In this document: positions 59,946 to 64,000 of the stretch, in pieces
Position numbering within the stretch: position 1 is the stretch's first letter
How the letters are laid out: every line of letters starts with the position of its first letter
Origin: Actinomadura barringtoniae
Lineage (GTDB): Bacteria > Actinomycetota > Actinomycetes > Streptosporangiales > Streptosporangiaceae
DNA: 64,000 nt
Assembly (NCBI RefSeq): GCF_017573505.1
Contig: NZ_JAGEOJ010000014.1
Location: 1-64,000 of the forward strand
Direction of reading: 5' to 3'
Notes under the pieces: model-generated
Databases searched by the model: none
What the model was told of the DNA's origin: nothing
What the model saw: the letters and a program-made list of their open reading frames with translations, nothing else
Position numbers and translations under genes: made by a program

Positions 59946-62768
59946 ATGACGGAGACGGTGAGCGGCACGGCTCGGCGCGGCAAGGGGGGCCGCAAGGGGC
60001 TGAAGATCGACCGCATTTTCACCACGCCCGGCGTGCATCCGTACGACGAGATCCGCTGGGAACGTCGTGACGTGGTCATGACCAACTGGCGCGACGGTTC
60101 GGTCAACTTCGAGCAGCGCGGCGTCGAGTTCCCCGACTTCTGGTCGCTGAACGCCGCCAACATCGTGACCTCCAAGTACTTCCGGGGCGCCGTGGGGACG
60201 CCGCAGCGGGAGTGGAGCCTGAAGCAGCTGGTCGACCGGGTCGTGAAGGCCTATGTGGACACCGGCGTCGCCAACGGCTACTTCGCCTCCGAGACGGACG
60301 CGGAGATCTTCGACCACGAGCTGAAGTACGCGCTGGTCCACCAGTTGTTCAGCTTCAACTCCCCGGTGTGGTTCAACGTCGGCACCAAGTCGCCGCAGCA
60401 GGTGTCGGCCTGTTTCATCCTCTCCGTCGACGACTCCATGGAGTCGATCCTGGAGTGGTACAAGGAGGAGGGGACCATCTTCAAGGGTGGTTCCGGCTCC
60501 GGCGTGAACCTGTCGCGGATCCGTTCCAGCAAGGAGCTGCTGTCCTCGGGCGGCACGGCGTCCGGCCCGGTGTCGTTCATGCGCGGCGCCGACGCGTCCG
60601 CCGGAACGATCAAGTCGGGCGGCGCGACGCGGCGTGCGGCCAAGATGGTCGTGCTGGACGTCGACCACCCGGACGTGGCCGAGTTCATCGAGACCAAGGC
60701 GCGCGAGGAGGACAAGATCCGCGCGCTGCGGGACGCCGGGTTCGACATGGACCTGGGCGGCAAGGACATCGTCAGCGTCCAGTACCAGAACGCCAACAAC
60801 TCGATCCGCGTCTCGGACGAGTTCATGCGCGCCTACGAGGCCGACGCCGAGTTCGGCCTGCGCGGGCGGCTGAACGGCGAGGTCGTCGAGACCATCCAGG
60901 CGCGTGACCTGTTCCGGCTGCTGGCCAAGGCGGCGTGGGAGTGCGCCGACCCCGGCATCCAGTACGACGACACGATCAACGACTGGCACACCAACCCCGA
61001 GTCGGGCCGGATCACCGCGTCCAACCCGTGCTCGGAGTACATGTCGCTGGACAACTCCTCGTGCAACCTGGCCAGCATCAACCTGCTGAAGTTCCTCGGC
61101 GCGGACGGCACGTTCGACACCGAGCGGTTCGTCAAGCTGACCGAGCTGATCATCACCGCGATGGACGCCTCGATCACCTTCGCCGACTTCCCGACCGAGA
61201 AGATCGGCGCCACCACGCGCGACTACCGCCAGCTCGGCATCGGGTACGCCAACCTCGGCGCGCTGCTGATGGCGACCGGCCACGCCTACGACTCCGAGGG
61301 CGGCCGTTCGCTCGCCGCGGCGATCACCTCGCTGATGACCGGCGTCGCCTACCGCCGTTCCGCCGAGCTCGCCGGCGTCGTCGGCGCGTACGAGGGCTAC
61401 GCCCGCAACGCCGAGGCGCACAAGCGGGTCATGCGCAAGCACGCCGCCGCCAACGACGAGGTCCGCACCCTCGACGAGATGGACAAGGCGATCCACGCCG
61501 TCGCGACCAAGCAGTGGCAGGAGTGCCTGAAGGCCGGTGAGAAGCACGGCTACCGCAACGCGCAGGCCTCGCTGCTCGCGCCGACCGGCACCATCGGCCT
61601 GATGATGGACTGCGACACCACCGGCATCGAGCCGGACCTGGCGCTGATGAAGTTCAAGAAGCTCGTCGGCGGCGGCTCCATGCAGATCGTCAACCACACG
61701 GTGCCGCGCGCCCTGGAGATGCTCGGCTACCAGCAGGAGCAGATCGAGGCGATCGTCGAGTACATCTCCGAGAACGGCCACGTCGTGGACGCGCCCGGGC
61801 TGCGCCTGGAGCACTACGAGGTGTTCGACTGCGCGATGGGCGAGCGGGCGATCAGCCCGATGGGCCACGTCCGGATGATGGCCGCGACGCAGCCGTTCCT
61901 GTCCGGCGCGATCTCCAAGACCGTGAACATGCCCGAGCAGGCCACCATCGAGGACATCGAGAAGGTCTACTACGAGGGCTGGAAGCTCGGCCTGAAGGCC
62001 CTGGCGATCTACCGCGACAACTGCAAGGTCGGCCAGCCGCTGTCGGCCGCGGGCAGCAAGACCGAGGCCAAGGAGGAGCCGGCCGCCGTCACGGTGACCG
62101 AGGTCCGCCCCGTTCGCAAGCGTCTGCCGAAGCAGCGCCCGGCCACCGTCACCCGCTTCTCCGTCGCGGGCGCCGAGGGCTACATGACCGCCTCGTCCTA
62201 CCCCGACGACGGCCTGGGCGAGGTCTTCCTCAAGCTGGGCAAGCAGGGCTCCACCCTGGCCGGCGTGATGGACGCGTTCTCCATGGCGATCTCCATCAGC
62301 CTCCAGTACGGGGTGCCGCTGGAGACCTGGGTCGAGAAGTTCACCAACATGCGCTTCGAGCCCGCCGGCATGACCGACGACCCGGACATCCGCATGGCCA
62401 CCTCGGTGATGGACTACATCTTCCGCCGCCTGGCCCTGGACCACCTGCCCTACGACGAGCGCGCCGAGCTCGGCATCTTCACCGCCGGCGAGCGCGCGAT
62501 GCAGGCGAACGGGGAGGACCCCGCGACCCTGCACGTCGAGGACGTCGTGGACCACGACACCCTGGCCCAGACCGCGGAGATCACCCGTCCGGCCCCGGCC
62601 CAGTCCGCCCCGGCGGCCCCCGAGGCGCACTCCTCGATGGAGGTCATCGAGAGCCGCCAGGGCCGTACCGCCGACGCGCCGCTCTGCCTCACCTGCGGCA
62701 CCAAGATGCGCCCGGCGGGCAGCTGCTACGTCTGCGAGGGCTGCGGCTCCACCAGCGGCTGCAGCTGA
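59946..62768 (+). CDS. nrdJ: Vitamin B12-dependent (class II) ribonucleotide reductase
   Basis: 940 aa from ATG 59946 with GAGGGGGAG upstream. Key regions: the active-site segment NPCSEYMSLDNSSCNLASIN (Cys near ~362), GGSGSGVNLSRIRSS, and SLLAPTGTIGLMMDCDTTGI. The C-terminus has a Cys-rich tail, LCLTCGTKMRPAGSCYVCEG then CGSTSGCS, providing the redox-active thiols and a zinc-ribbon-like end. Reduces ribonucleoside di- or triphosphates using adenosylcobalamin, independent of oxygen. In an operon with nrdR (131-nt gap); a strong hairpin ends the unit. Confidence 0.97.
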   Translation: MTETVSGTARRGKGGRKGLKIDRIFTTPGVHPYDEIRWERRDVVMTNWRDGSVNFEQRGVEFPDFWSLNAANIVTSKYFRGAVGTPQREWSLKQLVDRVVKAYVDTGVANGYFASETDAEIFDHELKYALVHQLFSFNSPVWFNVGTKSPQQVSACFILSVDDSMESILEWYKEEGTIFKGGSGSGVNLSRIRSSKELLSSGGTASGPVSFMRGADASAGTIKSGGATRRAAKMVVLDVDHPDVAEFIETKAREEDKIRALRDAGFDMDLGGKDIVSVQYQNANNSIRVSDEFMRAYEADAEFGLRGRLNGEVVETIQARDLFRLLAKAAWECADPGIQYDDTINDWHTNPESGRITASNPCSEYMSLDNSSCNLASINLLKFLGADGTFDTERFVKLTELIITAMDASITFADFPTEKIGATTRDYRQLGIGYANLGALLMATGHAYDSEGGRSLAAAITSLMTGVAYRRSAELAGVVGAYEGYARNAEAHKRVMRKHAAANDEVRTLDEMDKAIHAVATKQWQECLKAGEKHGYRNAQASLLAPTGTIGLMMDCDTTGIEPDLALMKFKKLVGGGSMQIVNHTVPRALEMLGYQQEQIEAIVEYISENGHVVDAPGLRLEHYEVFDCAMGERAISPMGHVRMMAATQPFLSGAISKTVNMPEQATIEDIEKVYYEGWKLGLKALAIYRDNCKVGQPLSAAGSKTEAKEEPAAVTVTEVRPVRKRLPKQRPATVTRFSVAGAEGYMTASSYPDDGLGEVFLKLGKQGSTLAGVMDAFSMAISISLQYGVPLETWVEKFTNMRFEPAGMTDDPDIRMATSVMDYIFRRLALDHLPYDERAELGIFTAGERAMQANGEDPATLHVEDVVDHDTLAQTAEITRPAPAQSAPAAPEAHSSMEVIESRQGRTADAPLCLTCGTKMRPAGSCYVCEGCGSTSGCS

Positions 62769-62790
62769 ACGTAGTTGCATAGCTGAGTGA

Positions 62791-62823
62791 GAAGGGGTTC
62801 GGCCTTGGAGGCCGAACCCCTTC
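62791..62823 (+). terminator. Intrinsic-type terminator of nrdRJ
   Basis: GAAGGGGTTCGGCC (62791-62804), loop TTGGA, GGCCGAACCCCTTC (62810-62823), a perfect 14-bp stem followed by TTCGTTGTGG. It lies 22 bases after the nrdJ stop, between convergent genes. Confidence 0.85.
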
Positions 62824-62845
62824 TTCGTTGTGGTCTCTTCTGCGT

Positions 62846-62871
62846 CTTGGTCTTTCGGCTTGGTCTTTCAG
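62846..62871. repeat. 13-bp tandem duplication spanning the sigma-factor stop codon
   Basis: CTTGGTCTTTCGG (62846-62858) and CTTGGTCTTTCAG (62859-62871). The second copy contains TCA at 62868-62870, the stop of the minus-strand sigma gene; the first lies outside it. Confidence 0.85.
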
Positions 62872-63896
62872 TCCGTTGCGGGAAGCGTTCGGGGCAGCCC
62901 GAACCGTGGCATCACGCTCGCCGGGAAGCCTGTGAGCACGGTGATGCGGTCGCCAGCGATCGTGGCGACGAGCAGTCCGTACGCTCGGAAGAGGCCCGTG
63001 TGAGGGTCGGCCACGTACATGCCGAACGCCGGCTGGCCGTTGGCCCGAGTCGGCACCGCCCGGTACGTCCGGTCGGGCTGGAACGCGGCCGCCGCGAGGA
63101 ACCGGCGTGCCGCCTCGACTCCCCGGTACTCCAGCATCGCGGGCGGCATGGAGAGCCGGACGTCGTCGACGAGCAGCCCCACCAGGGCGTCGAGGTCGGC
63201 CCGTTCGAGCGCGTCGGTCAGCTCGGCCACGAGCCGGTGTTCGGCGGCGGTGTCGGGTCGGCGCGCGGGCCTGCCGCTCCCTGAGTCCGCCAGGTGGCCG
63301 TCGATCGTGGCCCGCGCTCGTTTGAGCGCGCTTTGAACCGATTCCTGGGTGGCGTCGAGCATCCCGGCCACCTCGACCGCGCGGTAGCCGAGCACATCGC
63401 GCAGCACGAGCACGGCACGCTGCCTCGGCGGCAGCAGCTGCAAGGCGGTGATGAACGCGAGCGAGATCGCCTCGGTCGTCTCGTAGCGGGTCTCCGGACC
63501 GGGCGCCTGGTCTACGAGACCGCCCAGCAGCACGTCGGGGTACGGCTCCAGCCACGGCGGAACGTCGCCGGCGCCGGTCGGCTCGGGCAGGGCCACGTCG
63601 GGGAGCGGGCTCGTGGTCGTGGTGCGCGGCCGCCTGTTGCCCGCGCGCAGCATGCTCAGGCACCGGTTGGTCGCGATCTGATACAGCCAGGTCCGCACCG
63701 AGGACCGCTGATGGAAGTCGCCCAGGTTGCGCCATGCGGACACGAGGGTCTCCTGGAGCGCGTCCTCGGCGTCCTGCAGTGACCCGAGAATGCGGTAGCA
63801 GTGCACCTGCAGTTCGTGGGAGTGCACCTCGACCAGTTCGCGAAACGCGTTGTGGTCGCCGGCACTGGCCCTGGCGATCAGGTCCGATGTCTCCAT
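62868..63896 (-). CDS. ECF sigma-70 factor with SnoaL-like C-terminal domain
   Basis: 342 aa. Sigma region 2: AFRELVEVHSHELQVHCYRI, DAEDALQETLVSAWRNLGDF, RTWLYQIATNRCLSMLR; sigma region 4: AFITALQLLPPRQRAVLVL, DVLGYRAVEVAGMLDATQES and VQSALKRARATI. The last ~110 residues (LVAELTDALERADLDALVGL, DDVRLSMPPAMLEYRG, ITVLTGFP) are a SnoaL/NTF2-like domain, as in SigG/SigJ-type ECF factors, where it tunes activity in place of an anti-sigma factor. No anti-sigma gene is visible in the window; the upstream neighbour is cut off by the window end. Confidence 0.92.
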   Translation of the reverse strand: METSDLIARASAGDHNAFRELVEVHSHELQVHCYRILGSLQDAEDALQETLVSAWRNLGDFHQRSSVRTWLYQIATNRCLSMLRAGNRRPRTTTTSPLPDVALPEPTGAGDVPPWLEPYPDVLLGGLVDQAPGPETRYETTEAISLAFITALQLLPPRQRAVLVLRDVLGYRAVEVAGMLDATQESVQSALKRARATIDGHLADSGSGRPARRPDTAAEHRLVAELTDALERADLDALVGLLVDDVRLSMPPAMLEYRGVEAARRFLAAAAFQPDRTYRAVPTRANGQPAFGMYVADPHTGLFRAYGLLVATIAGDRITVLTGFPASVMPRFGLPRTLPATD

Positions 63897-63971
63897 ACGT
63901 CCTCGCTCTTCTTCTTCCGGTTCCGGCAGGCGCGTCCGCTCGTCTAGAAGTACCGACGCCGCCGGGCCCGC

Positions 63972-64000
63972 GAATTGGGCGGTGGCGGCGAGCCCAATTC
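63972..64000. terminator. Hairpin at the right window edge
   Basis: GAATTGGGC (63972-63980) and GCCCAATTC (63992-64000) pair perfectly across an 11-base loop. Could end a convergent gene beyond the window or be an operator of the sigma gene; the edge prevents a choice. Confidence 0.45.

Overview
The window looks like chromosomal DNA from a high-GC, aerial-mycelium-type actinomycete. The best guess is Streptosporangiales (Actinomadura/Thermomonosporaceae-like), inferred from codon use, many GTG starts, leaderless promoters, an actinobacterial lexA/LysM divergent pair and an nrdR-nrdJ class II ribonucleotide reductase operon. No rRNA, tRNA, insertion sequence, integrase or CRISPR array was recognised.

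Layout. 1-1.5 kb is a noncoding array of about eight degenerate ~170-bp units, each carrying a stem-loop. 1.6-2.5 kb encodes a DUF2804 protein. 2.9-20.0 kb is the most unusual block: a three-gene operon with a giant (~4,410 aa) Tc-toxin A-like protein, studded with about 33 hemopexin-type repeats, followed by two paralogous proteins with a HopA1-effector-like core behind long disordered Lys/Thr/Pro-rich N-termini. No TcB/TcC gene is visible. 20.2-22.6 kb is efeO-efeB (iron/heme, no efeU). 22.7-24.3 kb is a secreted phospholipase C/phosphatase with a PHO-box-like promoter. 24.5-31.3 kb holds a NAD kinase, an SDR-fold protein, regulators (TetR, two-domain AsnC-type, TetR), an NAD(P)-binding epimerase-like protein and a transmembrane Ser/Thr kinase. 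31.4-35.0 kb is a minus-strand run of secreted phosphoesterase, MFS transporter and TolB-like protein. 35.2-48.6 kb is a metabolic/accessory stretch: GMC oxidoreductase, LysE exporter with Lrp regulator, TetR/aldo-keto reductase, MerR, class III aminotransferase, alpha/beta hydrolase, two-domain glycosyltransferase, cytochrome P450, XRE regulator and acyl-CoA ligase. 49.0-50.3 kb encodes a small secreted protein and an AA10 lytic polysaccharide monooxygenase, separated by stacked hairpins. 50.6-55.9 kb is leuS behind a Leu-rich leader peptide and terminator-like hairpin, a membrane-anchored hypothetical protein, and lexA divergent from a LysM cell-division-suppressor-like gene with SOS boxes. 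55.9-59.0 kb has a monooxygenase, a degenerate noncoding repeat stretch, and a cysteine-synthase-like gene divergent from a TauE/SafE exporter. 59.2-62.8 kb is nrdR-nrdJ with two NrdR-box-like palindromes. The window ends with an ECF sigma factor carrying a SnoaL-like C-terminus.

Two window-wide patterns stand out. First, many intergenic spacers are short tandem repeats whose unit contains the last codons and stop codon of an adjacent gene (at 19.96, 24.3, 25.4, 36.7, 40.0, 46.08, 47.01, 54.3-54.7 and 62.85 kb), as if gene 3' ends seed tandem duplication. Second, at least eight starts have a TANNNT hexamer 6-7 nt upstream and no Shine-Dalgarno, which predicts leaderless transcripts, mostly of regulators.

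Functional assignments rest on motif recognition by eye. The Tc-like/HopA1-like operon is the best candidate for an undescribed system: a toxin-type translocation channel with dedicated, separately encoded cargo.
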